Below, in pieces: positions 42,374 to 51,380 of a DNA stretch of 64,000 nucleotides. Within the stretch, counting starts at the first letter, position 1; each line of letters opens with the position of its first letter. The DNA comes from Paraflavitalea sp966211765 (GTDB taxonomy: Bacteria > Bacteroidota > Bacteroidia > Chitinophagales > Chitinophagaceae): the NCBI GenBank assembly GCA_966211765.1, contig CBIHOV010000038.1, positions 1 through 64,000 on the forward strand, given 5' to 3'. Position numbers and translations under genes: made by a program. The notes under the pieces are model-generated. The model did no database searches. It was not told the DNA's origin and worked only from the letters and a program-made list of their open reading frames with translations.

Positions 42374-45300
42374 AAATCTGCGTCCCGTGTCCAGGTGAAG
42401 AAACAATCGAAGCGCCGTAGTTGATCTGCCGCATCCGGTATTCCATGTTGTTAAGTCCATACCCCCTTTTGATGGTATCTTGTGCAAAACCTTTACCGTC
42501 ATCGGTCACCGTAATCAGTACTCTTCTGCCGTTAAGCCGGATGTCTACTACAATGGAGGTCGCTTCGGCATACTTGATGCTGTTGTTGATGGCTTCCTTG
42601 CATACCAGAAAAAAATTCTGTTTGGCTTTTTTGGACAGTTGAATGGCCTGGGTCTCGTAAGAGGCTTTGATATCGATCGTGGTACCGCTGGCAGCAGCCA
42701 ATGGCATCGCAAATTGCCGCAACCGAATCACCAGTTCGTCCACTGTATCCAGCGAATCATCCAGTACCCATATCATGTCGCGCAGGCCGATGGTCGCCAG
42801 GCTTACACTTTCCCTTATGTTCTCCAGGTTTACGTGTTGTTGCATGCCTGCCAGCGCCATATTGGTAAACAGTTTGATGCTGGAAAGGGTACTGCCCAGG
42901 TTATCGTGTAGATCCGCAGCCATGCTCTTTCTTACATCGTGTAGCTTGTTCAGTTGTGCAATGCGGTAGCGGTAAAATAACCACGCAAGCACAAGAGCAG
43001 TCGCAAACAGCAGCCATTTAAAAAGCCATGTCTGGTACCATTTGGGCGTAAAAGAAAGAACAACCACCCGGGGTGTACTCCAGAAACCGTCTTCATTAGC
43101 CGCCTTCAACCATATATGATAGGTGCCGGGAGGAATGCCCAACAGGGAAATGAAATGTTGAGGGCCCAGTTGTATCCAGTCTTTGTGCAGTTCCTGTATG
43201 CGGTAAGCAAAGACCGTTCGTGCCGGATGCGCATAATTGATGCCCGAAAGCGTAATGGTTGCCTGGAGCGCATCGTCGGGGATCACAAAATATTTGCCGG
43301 CCAGATGTGTAGTGTCTTGACGAACCTGTCCTGGCATTTCTATCGACAACTGGTCTATGAACAGGGGCGGCGGAGTATTATTTATACGCAGGTTTTCAGG
43401 ATACAAAGCCGTAAAGCCATTTAACCCCCCTACATACACTACATCTTTATGCAGGGTGCCACTGGTTTCTTCAAATACATTGTCATGCAATCCGTCCTCT
43501 TTGAAGAATCGCCGGATGCGCCCGCTTTGCACCTCCATTATATTGAGGCCGTAATTGGTGGTCATGATCAGCAGGCTGTCTTTCCAGGGCAGGAGTTTGT
43601 ACACACTGTTGTTGCTTAATCCGTTTGCCTGCGAAATGATCTTTTTTACCGTAAAAGAAGTATCGAGCACCAGCACGCCGTTGCCATAGCTCGACAGATA
43701 ATATTGATTCTTTATCCTGCAGATGTCAAAGAACAGTGCGTATTCCTCCAGCGGATTGGCCTTGGGAAAATGAATGCGCCGGCTCGTACCACGGGCAAGG
43801 TCGATCCGGATCAGTGACGACTCCGTGAGCACGCAAAAAACATTGTCACGCAGTTTGAAAACTGTATTTACAATATTGTTGTCCAGTTGCAACGGTGAAG
43901 TATGGGTGGTCACCAAACGAATGGTATGCTGCACAAAATTCCAGAGTAGCACCCCCTGCTCATTTTCCGTGCCCATGGCTATTTCTTGCGAATTTACCTG
44001 CACGGCACTGTTGATGGTGACCCCGGCATAAGGGGCAAACTCCGGGTATGCTGTAGACACAGGCTTGACGCCGGCGCCGGTCTTTAGCTGCACTCCATGT
44101 TTGTTCGATACCAATATGCAGCCCGATGGATCGCGGAAAACAAAATCGTACGGTTGCGTATTGTCCAGTTCCCGGATAGCATGTGTGTGTGTATTCACCT
44201 CATACAATCCGTTCTCAGCCGTCACCAATAATATCGAATCATTGCAGGGAAAGATATAGTATGTATGAGCAATCTCGGTGAAGCTATTGGACGACCTGAA
44301 AAAAGTAATGGTTGGAGCCGGCCTGTTGTTTAGAAAAAAGAGGCCGCCCTGGCAGCCCAGCCAGATATTGTTTTGCCGGTCGCAATAGATCTTGTACACA
44401 TTGTTGAGCACGTTACTGCCTGATGCCAAACCATTTTCAATCTGGTAATACTGCTGCTTTACCGGATCGATGGAGAACAACTGACTTTCGGTCGAGAACC
44501 ATATGTGCTGATTGGTATCCACAGCAAGGGCATATACATCTTTCTGTAAGCTGGACAGTGCATAAGGAAAAGGGCGTGGTTCAAAAAGCAGGCGGCCGTC
44601 CGGCCGCACGGTAAGCGCATGAATGCCTGCGGTTGTCCCTATCAGCCATTGGTTGTCTGTGTAGTGGCTGACAGCATAAAAGCGTTGTTGTGTCACTCCG
44701 CAGGCTTCTTTAGTAGTGACTGTATCTGCTATGATGTCTCGTCGGGTATCGTAACTCACGCAACCCAGGTTACGGATAAACAACAGGAGATAGGGGCCGC
44801 TCACTACCACCTGATCAATAAAAGGAGCAATGGATAAAGGAATTGAACAGGAATGAACGGTTTTATCAAACACATTGTATCTGTAAAGCCCTTTTTCGGA
44901 GCCCAGGTACACCTGGTTGTCAGAATAAGTGAGCGCAGTTATAGTGTTATTCCCAAGCCCTTTGAAAGAAGGCTGTGCAACAGTAACATCCACCAGCGTG
45001 GTAAGGCTGTTGATTGCATTCAGCCCCCCCTGCATGCCCGTTACCCATAGCGTATCGCGTGCCAGCCAGAGTGCCCGCACGTCCGCTCCACCAATCCTGT
45101 ATCCTGCACCGGCCAGTTGATTGTAATGGCGGATGCTCCTTGAGTCATATCGGAAAAGGCCATCCTGGGTACCTGCCCACAGAAAGCCATACCTGTCTTC
45201 GGTGATACAGCGAATGTTGGTGCCTGGTACATCCGTTTTTGTAATGGGATAAACGGCCTTTTCCTGCGAATAGATTAACTTACTATGTAATAAACAGGCT

Positions 45301-45467
45301 ATGCAAATGAAAATTAGTATACCCCAGCCAACAGATTGGCTGGTTGTATTCCTGGTGTTGAACTCATATGATGTGGAGAGATCGATGGGCCAGGTGATTA
45401 AACAATTGGAAAGTACTAAATTAAAGCCATCAAACAAGATATATTTTCTGCTTGACCGCATAACCAA
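42357..45467 (-). CDS. Hybrid propeller sensor histidine kinase (HisKA_3 type)
   Basis: Up to 1036 residues. Two seven-bladed propellers of Reg_prop repeats (for example EDRYGFLWAGTQDGLFRYDS) fill residues about 80-700, then a Y_Y_Y domain, one membrane segment (WLLFATALVLAWLFYRY) and a HisKA_3 dimerisation domain with His854 in MAADLHDNLGSTLSSIKLF, then an HATPase domain ending GHGTQISIYPL. The periplasmic part senses a ligand, often a glycan in Bacteroidota. The partner LuxR-type regulator is not adjacent. The only ATG starts lie upstream of the signal segment, so the first 56 codons overlap the divergent C11 gene; the true start may be a rare codon nearer 45330. Confidence 0.88.
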   Translation of the reverse strand: MVMRSSRKYILFDGFNLVLSNCLITWPIDLSTSYEFNTRNTTSQSVGWGILIFICIACLLHSKLIYSQEKAVYPITKTDVPGTNIRCITEDRYGFLWAGTQDGLFRYDSRSIRHYNQLAGAGYRIGGADVRALWLARDTLWVTGMQGGLNAINSLTTLVDVTVAQPSFKGLGNNTITALTYSDNQVYLGSEKGLYRYNVFDKTVHSCSIPLSIAPFIDQVVVSGPYLLLFIRNLGCVSYDTRRDIIADTVTTKEACGVTQQRFYAVSHYTDNQWLIGTTAGIHALTVRPDGRLLFEPRPFPYALSSLQKDVYALAVDTNQHIWFSTESQLFSIDPVKQQYYQIENGLASGSNVLNNVYKIYCDRQNNIWLGCQGGLFFLNNRPAPTITFFRSSNSFTEIAHTYYIFPCNDSILLVTAENGLYEVNTHTHAIRELDNTQPYDFVFRDPSGCILVSNKHGVQLKTGAGVKPVSTAYPEFAPYAGVTINSAVQVNSQEIAMGTENEQGVLLWNFVQHTIRLVTTHTSPLQLDNNIVNTVFKLRDNVFCVLTESSLIRIDLARGTSRRIHFPKANPLEEYALFFDICRIKNQYYLSSYGNGVLVLDTSFTVKKIISQANGLSNNSVYKLLPWKDSLLIMTTNYGLNIMEVQSGRIRRFFKEDGLHDNVFEETSGTLHKDVVYVGGLNGFTALYPENLRINNTPPPLFIDQLSIEMPGQVRQDTTHLAGKYFVIPDDALQATITLSGINYAHPARTVFAYRIQELHKDWIQLGPQHFISLLGIPPGTYHIWLKAANEDGFWSTPRVVVLSFTPKWYQTWLFKWLLFATALVLAWLFYRYRIAQLNKLHDVRKSMAADLHDNLGSTLSSIKLFTNMALAGMQQHVNLENIRESVSLATIGLRDMIWVLDDSLDTVDELVIRLRQFAMPLAAASGTTIDIKASYETQAIQLSKKAKQNFFLVCKEAINNSIKYAEATSIVVDIRLNGRRVLITVTDDGKGFAQDTIKRGYGLNNMEYRMRQINYGASIVSSPGHGTQISIYPL

Positions 45468-46707
45468 TATAAAATATCCGGATAGTAAACGGCCTTATGG
45501 TTTGTTTCTGCAGGAACTGGTCCACGACAGTAAGTTGGGGACTACCAGCTTACGAGCTATTCCCTTGCCAGCAATAGATCCCACGGACGGATTTGCATGG
45601 CGCGATGTGCTTATACAACTTTGCACACAACACATGGCACGCTTGAGTACACTGATCACCTGGTCGCATGGATCTGGTATTGGTATTAACAATCCAGGCT
45701 TGAACTCGTTTGTAGTCAAAAAGAATCCATTTAATCTCATCAGGAATTTTGATAAGCTTGCCCAAGGATTCGATCGAAACAAGTTTGAGTGCGGGATCAC
45801 GTTGGAGCGCAACAATGCCTTGATTATAACAGCCATGCGCGAAGAAGAGGATTGTCAGCAAATACATGATCTGTATATCTCTGAGATTTCCAATGGCCTG
45901 AAAGGAAAGCATTTTTTTGACCTCGCTATCATGTGCAATTGTTATACGCAGATGGTAGACAATTGCTATAATTTCCATGATATTGCCCGCTTTTATATTG
46001 CACCCATTACTTTGATACAACTTACCGGATACGATTTTGCGCGTTTCATCAATGCTATCAATGGTACGTCTATGCAGGAGTCGTCGCGATTTAATGAACT
46101 TACCGAACTATTTTACGAGCCTACGCCCGATTTTAAAGATCGCTACTACGAAGAATATTTCAAGTTGCTTGCAGGGATTCTGCTGGATGGCTTTGTAGCC
46201 ATGGAGCCGTCTACGTCCAGGCAGGCAGCACTCTTTGCCAATGACCTGCTTCATATCCGAAAGATAAGGGAGCACCTAAATAATATATGCCATTTTTTTA
46301 TGACCAACTGTTCAGTAGTGTATCCGGTGCTGGAAAATATTGTGGAAGACTCCGATACACGTTTCTCTACCAAAGATCATGTTGACCTGGTCCATTTTTT
46401 TGAAATCATCGACCGCCGTCTGGCCAGCAGCGCCTTCAGTGCGTTGAATGCGGCGCTGAATAGGTTCCTGCGACAGGAAATACTGGTGGATGCTCGTATA
46501 GGAGAAGCTCTGCCGGAGAATGCATTTCATTGTTTTTCCATTTACATTCCTTTATCTAAAGACGACGAGCTGGACAGTGTGTTTTGCTGTCAGTACTTCA
46601 GAGGGGTTTCCGGTTCTGTGTTTGTCAAAGAAACCGTATGGGATAATTTTGTAGATCACTTTACGCACTGGCGGACGCCCGATTCCCCTACTTACCATGT
46701 TTGCTGA
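45301..46707 (+). CDS. Clostripain-like (C11) caspase-fold protein
   Basis: 468 residues. The first strand DWLVVFLVLNSYDVERSMGQ, then LITWSHGSGIGI with His123 and LAIMCNCYTQMVD with Cys214 (Asn-Cys-Tyr in place of Asp-Ala-Cys) follow the C11 peptidase layout, including the next segment YNFHDIARFYIAPITLIQLTGYDF in part. So a caspase-type His/Cys dyad is plausible although the flanking residues are divergent. No signal peptide, so cytoplasmic, unlike classical clostripain. The long C-terminal half (250-468) is unrecognised. Its 5' end overlaps the divergent kinase gene by up to 167 bp. It could be a protease effector of a signalling or immune module. Confidence 0.7.
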   Translation: MQMKISIPQPTDWLVVFLVLNSYDVERSMGQVIKQLESTKLKPSNKIYFLLDRITNIKYPDSKRPYGLFLQELVHDSKLGTTSLRAIPLPAIDPTDGFAWRDVLIQLCTQHMARLSTLITWSHGSGIGINNPGLNSFVVKKNPFNLIRNFDKLAQGFDRNKFECGITLERNNALIITAMREEEDCQQIHDLYISEISNGLKGKHFFDLAIMCNCYTQMVDNCYNFHDIARFYIAPITLIQLTGYDFARFINAINGTSMQESSRFNELTELFYEPTPDFKDRYYEEYFKLLAGILLDGFVAMEPSTSRQAALFANDLLHIRKIREHLNNICHFFMTNCSVVYPVLENIVEDSDTRFSTKDHVDLVHFFEIIDRRLASSAFSALNAALNRFLRQEILVDARIGEALPENAFHCFSIYIPLSKDDELDSVFCCQYFRGVSGSVFVKETVWDNFVDHFTHWRTPDSPTYHVC

Positions 46708-46809
46708 TGTGGTAATGTTGTATCACCCGGATAGAAACACAGCAGGCTGGCCCTGACAGTGAAGCGTAGAATACTTCGACATGATATTTACATCGATGGT
46801 TGGCCTGTA

Positions 46810-49044
46810 TTATTGTTTGATGAGCCGCTCTATCCTGCCATCTCCCAATTGTACTATATACAGGCCTTTGGTCAGGTGCTGTACATGGATGGGTTGGGGA
46901 TTGATGGTGATTAAAATAGTTTGAAGCAGCCTGCCATTGGCATCGTGTAAGGTAGCCCTGGTGTGCAATAAGCTACTTCCGGCATTGATATAGGTAATAT
47001 CGCTGACAGGATTGGGAAAGAGGCGAAGGCTGTTGTTGCTGGTATTGATAATGGCAATAACGGAGCTATAGCTGTATCGTTGATCGATGTCCACCATCTT
47101 CAACCGGTAAAATGTTTTGCCGGTATTCATCCGCTGATCGTTATAGCTATAGGTATTGTTGCCATTGCCCGCTGCAGGGATGGTGGCTATCCTGGTGAAG
47201 GCACTGCCATCGGTACTGCTTTCCAATTCAAAATGGCGGGTATTGATCTCCTCAGCTGTGATCCATTGCAGTTGGTTATAACCATTGCGTTGGTTGCCTT
47301 TAAAGCTCAGTAGGCGCAAGGGCAAGGTGTATTCAATTGTTTTGGCAAAAAAGCCGCTAAAGCCTGTTACGTTTATACTTACTTCCCAGCGGTTGCCGGT
47401 GCCGTTCCATAAAATATCGGTATCTGCGGGATCGATGGTGATGCCTGCACCCGAATAAGTAGCCGGTAGTCCGCTGCCATCGCTGCTGGTACCGGCTCGT
47501 TTTTCAATGAGCAGGTTGGCAATGCGGGTAGCGTCGGCGGGGCCGGTTGGCAATTGCAAGCTGTTGACGGCATTGAAAGCATCGAACTCCGCCTGGGTAA
47601 AGTATAGGGTTACCCTGCCGGTGGCTGTAGCGGCATTCACAGCAGGCGTTATTTCATAATGACGTTTTACATACAGGGCAGGCTGGGTGGTTTCGACCCA
47701 TACTTTGGCATCCACGGCGCCACTGACGGTAGTGCCCGTACCATCGGGCGATACCATGGCCACCACCCGGCAGGCGGCCGTGAAGGCAGTGGTGGCGATG
47801 CCCACGGGAATGGTGGCGGTGGCTGCATCACCATTGATGGCCAGCAGCAGGCCACCGGTATTAGTGCCTGTAAACTCGTAAGCGCCCATATCCACCTTCA
47901 CACTGTTGTGCATGCGCGGAAGGCCGTCCAGATCGGTAGTGATGGACGACAGGTCAATGCTTTGTCCAACGGCAAAATAGTTGTTATTGCCTTTGTTGAT
48001 GACGGGGCTGCAGGGTTGCAGGCGATAATCCCCGCCGGTACTGAGGCCGGGTGCCAGGGGGCTTACAAACAAAGGGTCGCTGGAGCCTGCTATATTGTTG
48101 GTGGCTGTGCCCATGAGGCCCTGTACCAGGCAAAATTGTATGTCGGGTGTGGAGCTTTGTGCATTGACGATGCCACTATTATTGCCGTAAACAATGCAGT
48201 TGCGCAATCGGGGAGGAGAGCTGGAGGAATTGTACATGGCGCCTCCATCGGTAGCGGCATTGGCGCTGATGGTGCAATTGGTCAACTTGGGCGAAGAACC
48301 GGTATTGTATACAGCCCCACCCTGGCCAGCTTTGTTACCGGTAATGGAGCAGTTGGTAATAATAGGGTCTGCCGTATTTCTATTGTGTAGGCCGCCACCC
48401 CTTCCGATAGCCGTCGTTCCATTGCCGCTGATGGTACAATTGGTGATGATGGCCGAGGCGTCGTCATTACAGATACCGCCGCCATACGGGGCTGAATTGT
48501 TGCTGATGGTGCAGTTAATAATGCGGGTTGCACCGGTTTTGTTGAAAATACCGCCGCCCATATTGGTAGCCGTGTTACCACTGATGATGCAGTTGGCAAT
48601 CGTGGGGGCGGATACCTGGTTAAATATGCCGGCGCCAAAAGTAGCCTGCCCGCCGGTAACGGTAAAGCCATCCAACACGGCAGCATTGGTAAGGGCATTA
48701 CCATCGTTGTACACCACGAAAGATCCATTGCCCTGTAAGGTGCTTTTATTGGCTGTAAGGGACAGGTCGCGCTGGGAGAGTGCCGTTTCCGTACCTGCAA
48801 AACCGCCGTATAGCTTCACCCCCTCCTTCATCATGAAAAATTGACCGGCGCCACGCTGGTAAGTACCGCCTGCCACCCATACCTCATCGCCGGCAGTGCT
48901 GGCGGTGATCATGGCTTGCAGATCACCACTGGCAGTGGACCAGTCGGTACCGGGGCCTGAAGCGCCGGCTTTTACATAGCGGATGGTGGCATGGGCACAA
49001 CAAGAGACGATCAATAGGAGGCTACAGAGTGTCGTTTTCAGCAT
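46810..49044 (-). CDS. Secreted parallel beta-helix protein with T9SS sorting domain
   Basis: 744 residues. Signal peptide MLKTTLCSLLLIVSCCAHA. The N-terminal half begins IRYVKAGASGPGTDWSTASG and is a run of beta-helix coils with the repeated pattern NCTISGNTATNMGGGIFN, a choice-of-anchor-Q type solenoid. A middle domain (about 395-560) with FTQAEFDAFNAV resembles the unique domain of the giant protein at 8819 (FTQEEFDQFNSH). The C-terminus is a type A T9SS sorting domain (LFPNPVSDITYINAG, ending GRIERLIKQ). Surface or secreted; ligand binding or polysaccharide degradation possible but no catalytic residues identified. Confidence 0.9.
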   Translation of the reverse strand: MLKTTLCSLLLIVSCCAHATIRYVKAGASGPGTDWSTASGDLQAMITASTAGDEVWVAGGTYQRGAGQFFMMKEGVKLYGGFAGTETALSQRDLSLTANKSTLQGNGSFVVYNDGNALTNAAVLDGFTVTGGQATFGAGIFNQVSAPTIANCIISGNTATNMGGGIFNKTGATRIINCTISNNSAPYGGGICNDDASAIITNCTISGNGTTAIGRGGGLHNRNTADPIITNCSITGNKAGQGGAVYNTGSSPKLTNCTISANAATDGGAMYNSSSSPPRLRNCIVYGNNSGIVNAQSSTPDIQFCLVQGLMGTATNNIAGSSDPLFVSPLAPGLSTGGDYRLQPCSPVINKGNNNYFAVGQSIDLSSITTDLDGLPRMHNSVKVDMGAYEFTGTNTGGLLLAINGDAATATIPVGIATTAFTAACRVVAMVSPDGTGTTVSGAVDAKVWVETTQPALYVKRHYEITPAVNAATATGRVTLYFTQAEFDAFNAVNSLQLPTGPADATRIANLLIEKRAGTSSDGSGLPATYSGAGITIDPADTDILWNGTGNRWEVSINVTGFSGFFAKTIEYTLPLRLLSFKGNQRNGYNQLQWITAEEINTRHFELESSTDGSAFTRIATIPAAGNGNNTYSYNDQRMNTGKTFYRLKMVDIDQRYSYSSVIAIINTSNNSLRLFPNPVSDITYINAGSSLLHTRATLHDANGRLLQTILITINPQPIHVQHLTKGLYIVQLGDGRIERLIKQ

Positions 49045-49128
49045 GGGGTCGAGGGGTTAAAACGGGTCTTTTATCAGCCGGTAAAACTAATCAAAGGATG
49101 ACGCCGTAAAAGCCTGGCAGGGGAGTAG

Positions 49129-49156
49129 TTTGTCCTGTTTTATAAAACAGGACAAA
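49129..49156. promoter_or_regulatory. 28-bp perfect palindrome
   Basis: TTTGTCCTGTTTTA followed directly by its complement, no central spacer. It lies between the stop of the YceI-like gene and the start of the beta-helix gene, both on the minus strand. There is no clear T-run on the minus side, so it may be an operator for the beta-helix gene (85-112 bases upstream) as well as, or instead of, a terminator. Confidence 0.65.
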
Positions 49157-49213
49157 ATTCCTTCTACACTCAGGGCGCCTCTGTAACAGACCTCTTTTTT
49201 TCTCCGCTTCCTA

Positions 49214-49894
49214 CTACTGCTGGTGAAACTTTAAAGCCAGTGACACGGGCACCCGGTCTTCGAGCAACTCATCTTTCAGCAGTCCCAATACGCTGCCTGA
49301 CTGGTAAGTGATGCCCCATTTCGTACGGTCGATGGTGAGGGACGCTGTAGCAACAATATCCTCTCCATTTCTGATAATCCTGGCCGGAAATTGGATCTCC
49401 TGTGTAATGGCCCTCAAGGTCAGTTGCCCGGTAATATAATAAGAAGAAGAATCGCTGGGAGCCCTAATTGCTTTGGTTAATTGAAATGTACCCTTGGGGA
49501 ACTTCTTCACATCAAAGAAGTCAGGGTCTTTCAGGTGCGATACCACGCCGTTATCACTGCTCGTATCTTTCTTGTCGGTAAGGGTAATGGTATTCATATC
49601 CAGTTCAAAATAGCCTCCTGCAATAGTGCCGTTGGCATCGAAAGCCAGGGTGCCGGTGCGGGGTTTGATATAGCCCTGATGTCCATTTCCTCCCGTGACA
49701 TGCATGCCTTTCCAATTGACAAAACTTTCTGGTATAACAAGGGAATAACCCACCACCTTTCCCACCGGGGTGGGGGGCGCCGGCTCTGAAATAGCAGGTG
49801 CAGGGGCGGCGATAGCCACCGCTGAACGATCCCGGCAGGCGACGGCGCCGATGAGGCACAAGGGTGCGCAGACGAACAATACAATTGACCGCAT
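49214..49894 (-). CDS. YceI-family lipid-binding lipoprotein
   Basis: 226 residues from 49894, chosen for the lipoprotein signal LFVCAPLCLIGAVACRDRS; 63 codons upstream are open but lie over the promoter repeat. After a Pro/Ala linker the lipocalin-like YceI barrel starts at SLVIPESFVNWKGMHVTGG and includes TGTLAFDANGTIAGGYFELDM, LKDPDFFDVKKFPKGTF and LTIDRTKWGITYQSGS. YceI proteins bind isoprenoid or fatty molecules in the periplasm. The gene has its own promoter region (49951-50028), a sequence duplicated next to the LytTR regulator gene. Confidence 0.93.
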   Translation of the reverse strand: MRSIVLFVCAPLCLIGAVACRDRSAVAIAAPAPAISEPAPPTPVGKVVGYSLVIPESFVNWKGMHVTGGNGHQGYIKPRTGTLAFDANGTIAGGYFELDMNTITLTDKKDTSSDNGVVSHLKDPDFFDVKKFPKGTFQLTKAIRAPSDSSSYYITGQLTLRAITQEIQFPARIIRNGEDIVATASLTIDRTKWGITYQSGSVLGLLKDELLEDRVPVSLALKFHQQ

Positions 49895-49950
49895 AAGATG
49901 TTGATTTATGTGATGATGAAAGTGGAAACGAAGAAGCCCGGGTTCCTGAC

Positions 49951-50028
49951 ACAAACCTATGGTGTCCGTACGAAGGAGTGGTAAAAGCGCGGTAAAAACT
50001 TTGTAAACGAATGTAAAATCTGTGTGAC
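49951..50028 (-). promoter_or_regulatory. Regulatory repeat copy 1, promoter of the YceI-like gene
   Basis: 78 bases, 91 percent identical (71/78) to 56397-56474. On the minus strand four TTTAC words occur at 10- to 11-base steps (TTTTACATTCGTTTAC, then AAAGTTTTTACCGCGCTTTTAC), that is on one face of the helix, followed by TAGGTTTG (49952-49959), a Bacteroidota -7 box, 57 bases before the start codon. Phased direct repeats are how LytTR-type regulators bind. Confidence 0.7.
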
Positions 50029-50101
50029 GACATGTAAGGATTGGTTCGTGGGAAACGAACCAGGGCGGGGTGTAACTGCGCACTGATGACTAAACGATTT
50101 T

Positions 50102-50136
50102 AAAGGCCGCCTCAAATACTTTTAGAGACGGCCTTT
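50102..50136. terminator. Intrinsic terminator after the tandem-DUF4242 gene
   Basis: AAAGGCCGCCTC and GAGACGGCCTTT arms (one mismatch) around an 11-base loop, 26 bases after the minus-strand stop at 50162. A small perfect hairpin TGGTTCGT/ACGAACCA at 50042-50062 lies between it and the YceI promoter. Confidence 0.8.
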
Positions 50137-50161
50137 TCTCATCATAATACCCCTATCTGAA

Positions 50162-50767
50162 CTATTGTCCCTGTTTTACCGGTGTAACGGACACGGGTAT
50201 CAATCCATGTGCATTTTTGTGGGTCTTCACCACATCGTCAGCTTCGGTAGCCTGTGAAAGACATACCACAATACCGCGTTGCTCGTCTACCCAATAATTG
50301 ATGAAGTTGACGCCAAACTGCTGCTGTACCAGCAGGTCTTTTTCATGAGCAGCCGCCACTTCGGCTGCTTTCACTTTGCCGGGCCCCAGTTCATGGATAT
50401 CGAGGAAATAGGTCTTTCCCGCAGTTTCCGTACCGGCTTTGCCGTCTTTCACGGACATGATCTCCGAAGGCAGCAGACCATGCGCTTCCTGATGTGTTTG
50501 CCTGATAGCCGCAGTGTCCTGTGCGCTGGATAAACAATATACCAGGCCTTGTTTTTCATCTACCCAGTATTTGATAAAGTGTACGTGGTACTTGTGCTGC
50601 ACTGCCAGGTCTTTCTGGTGGGCGGCAGCCACATCGGCGGCTTTTACCTGTCCGGGAGCGAGCCGGTGAATGTCGAGGTAAAGCTGGCCGGCTATCGTGT
50701 TGGACTGGGACTGTGTATGCAGTGAGCAGATACCAGCTAATAAGACTGCAATAAATAACTGTTTCAT
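50162..50767 (-). CDS. Exported protein with two tandem DUF4242 domains
   Basis: 201 residues with signal peptide MKQLFIAVLLAGICSLHTQS. Two homologous halves follow: LYLDIHRLAPGQVKAADVAA to LLPSEIMSVKDG, and YFLDIHELGPGKVKAAEVAA to LIPVSVTPVKQG, each with KYWVDEKQGLVYCLS / NYWVDEQRGIVVCLS. This is the ferredoxin-like DUF4242 (SCO4226, nickel-binding) domain in duplicate; conserved His residues in TH-EAHGLLP and TH-NAHGLIP are candidate ligands. Periplasmic. Third gene of a three-gene minus-strand operon. Confidence 0.85.
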   Translation of the reverse strand: MKQLFIAVLLAGICSLHTQSQSNTIAGQLYLDIHRLAPGQVKAADVAAAHQKDLAVQHKYHVHFIKYWVDEKQGLVYCLSSAQDTAAIRQTHQEAHGLLPSEIMSVKDGKAGTETAGKTYFLDIHELGPGKVKAAEVAAAHEKDLLVQQQFGVNFINYWVDEQRGIVVCLSQATEADDVVKTHKNAHGLIPVSVTPVKQGQ

Positions 50768-50791
50768 ACTAATGAGTTAAAAAGTTAAACA

Positions 50792-51343
50792 TTAATGGAG
50801 ATGTACATTGGGGTTAGTAGGGGTAAAAACGCCGAGCGGGTTGTACTCAAACACCCAGGCGTGCAGCAGCCATAAGTTGAAGGTAGTGCTGTAGGTCCAG
50901 GTGTCGGCGCCACCGGCAAAGCCTTCCGGCGCCTTGTTGGGCATCAGCGGAATGGGTACTGCATATTCGATGGCCACCAGTGCAGTGTCGCCGTTATGCT
51001 GTTTGTTGTACACCAGTATCTCCGGTTTTTTAGGATCGAACACTGTGTCGGCCAGTGCGGCTTTCATGTAATGGAAGCCCATGTTCTGCGTCACCACGTT
51101 GATGTCTGCATAACCGTCGGCAATGGCGGCCTTGAGGGAGCGGTAACGCGCTGTGGCTTCTTTGGCATCCTTCAGTTGTTGTACGGCGGCAGCCGGCAGG
51201 TTCGGTACATACTTTTCGATCACATCGTCGCCGGAGGTGGGATTACCGGCATGGTCTTTTTTACAGGCTGTCATAATTAACAGCAGGCTCGCGGCGGATG
51301 AGGCAATAAACAGCTTCTTCATCCTGTTTGATGAAATTTTCAT
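50792..51343 (-). CDS. Hypothetical lipoprotein
   Basis: 183 residues; a second start at 51322 (MKKLFIASSAASLLL) gives the cleaner lipoprotein signal with LIMTAC as lipobox. The mature part has a helical segment AAAVQQLKDAKEATARYRSL, then GYADINVVTQNMGFHYMKAA and WTYSTTFNLWLLHAWVFEYN, ending in a His-x-His (NVHLH). The conserved His, Asp and Tyr positions suggest ligand or metal binding. I do not know a named family. It sits between two DUF4242 genes (37 and 24 bp gaps) and is probably part of the same periplasmic function. Confidence 0.78.
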   Translation of the reverse strand: MKISSNRMKKLFIASSAASLLLIMTACKKDHAGNPTSGDDVIEKYVPNLPAAAVQQLKDAKEATARYRSLKAAIADGYADINVVTQNMGFHYMKAALADTVFDPKKPEILVYNKQHNGDTALVAIEYAVPIPLMPNKAPEGFAGGADTWTYSTTFNLWLLHAWVFEYNPLGVFTPTNPNVHLH

Positions 51344-51380
51344 GGTTATACTTTATGGTTAAAAAATGAATAAACAGTTG

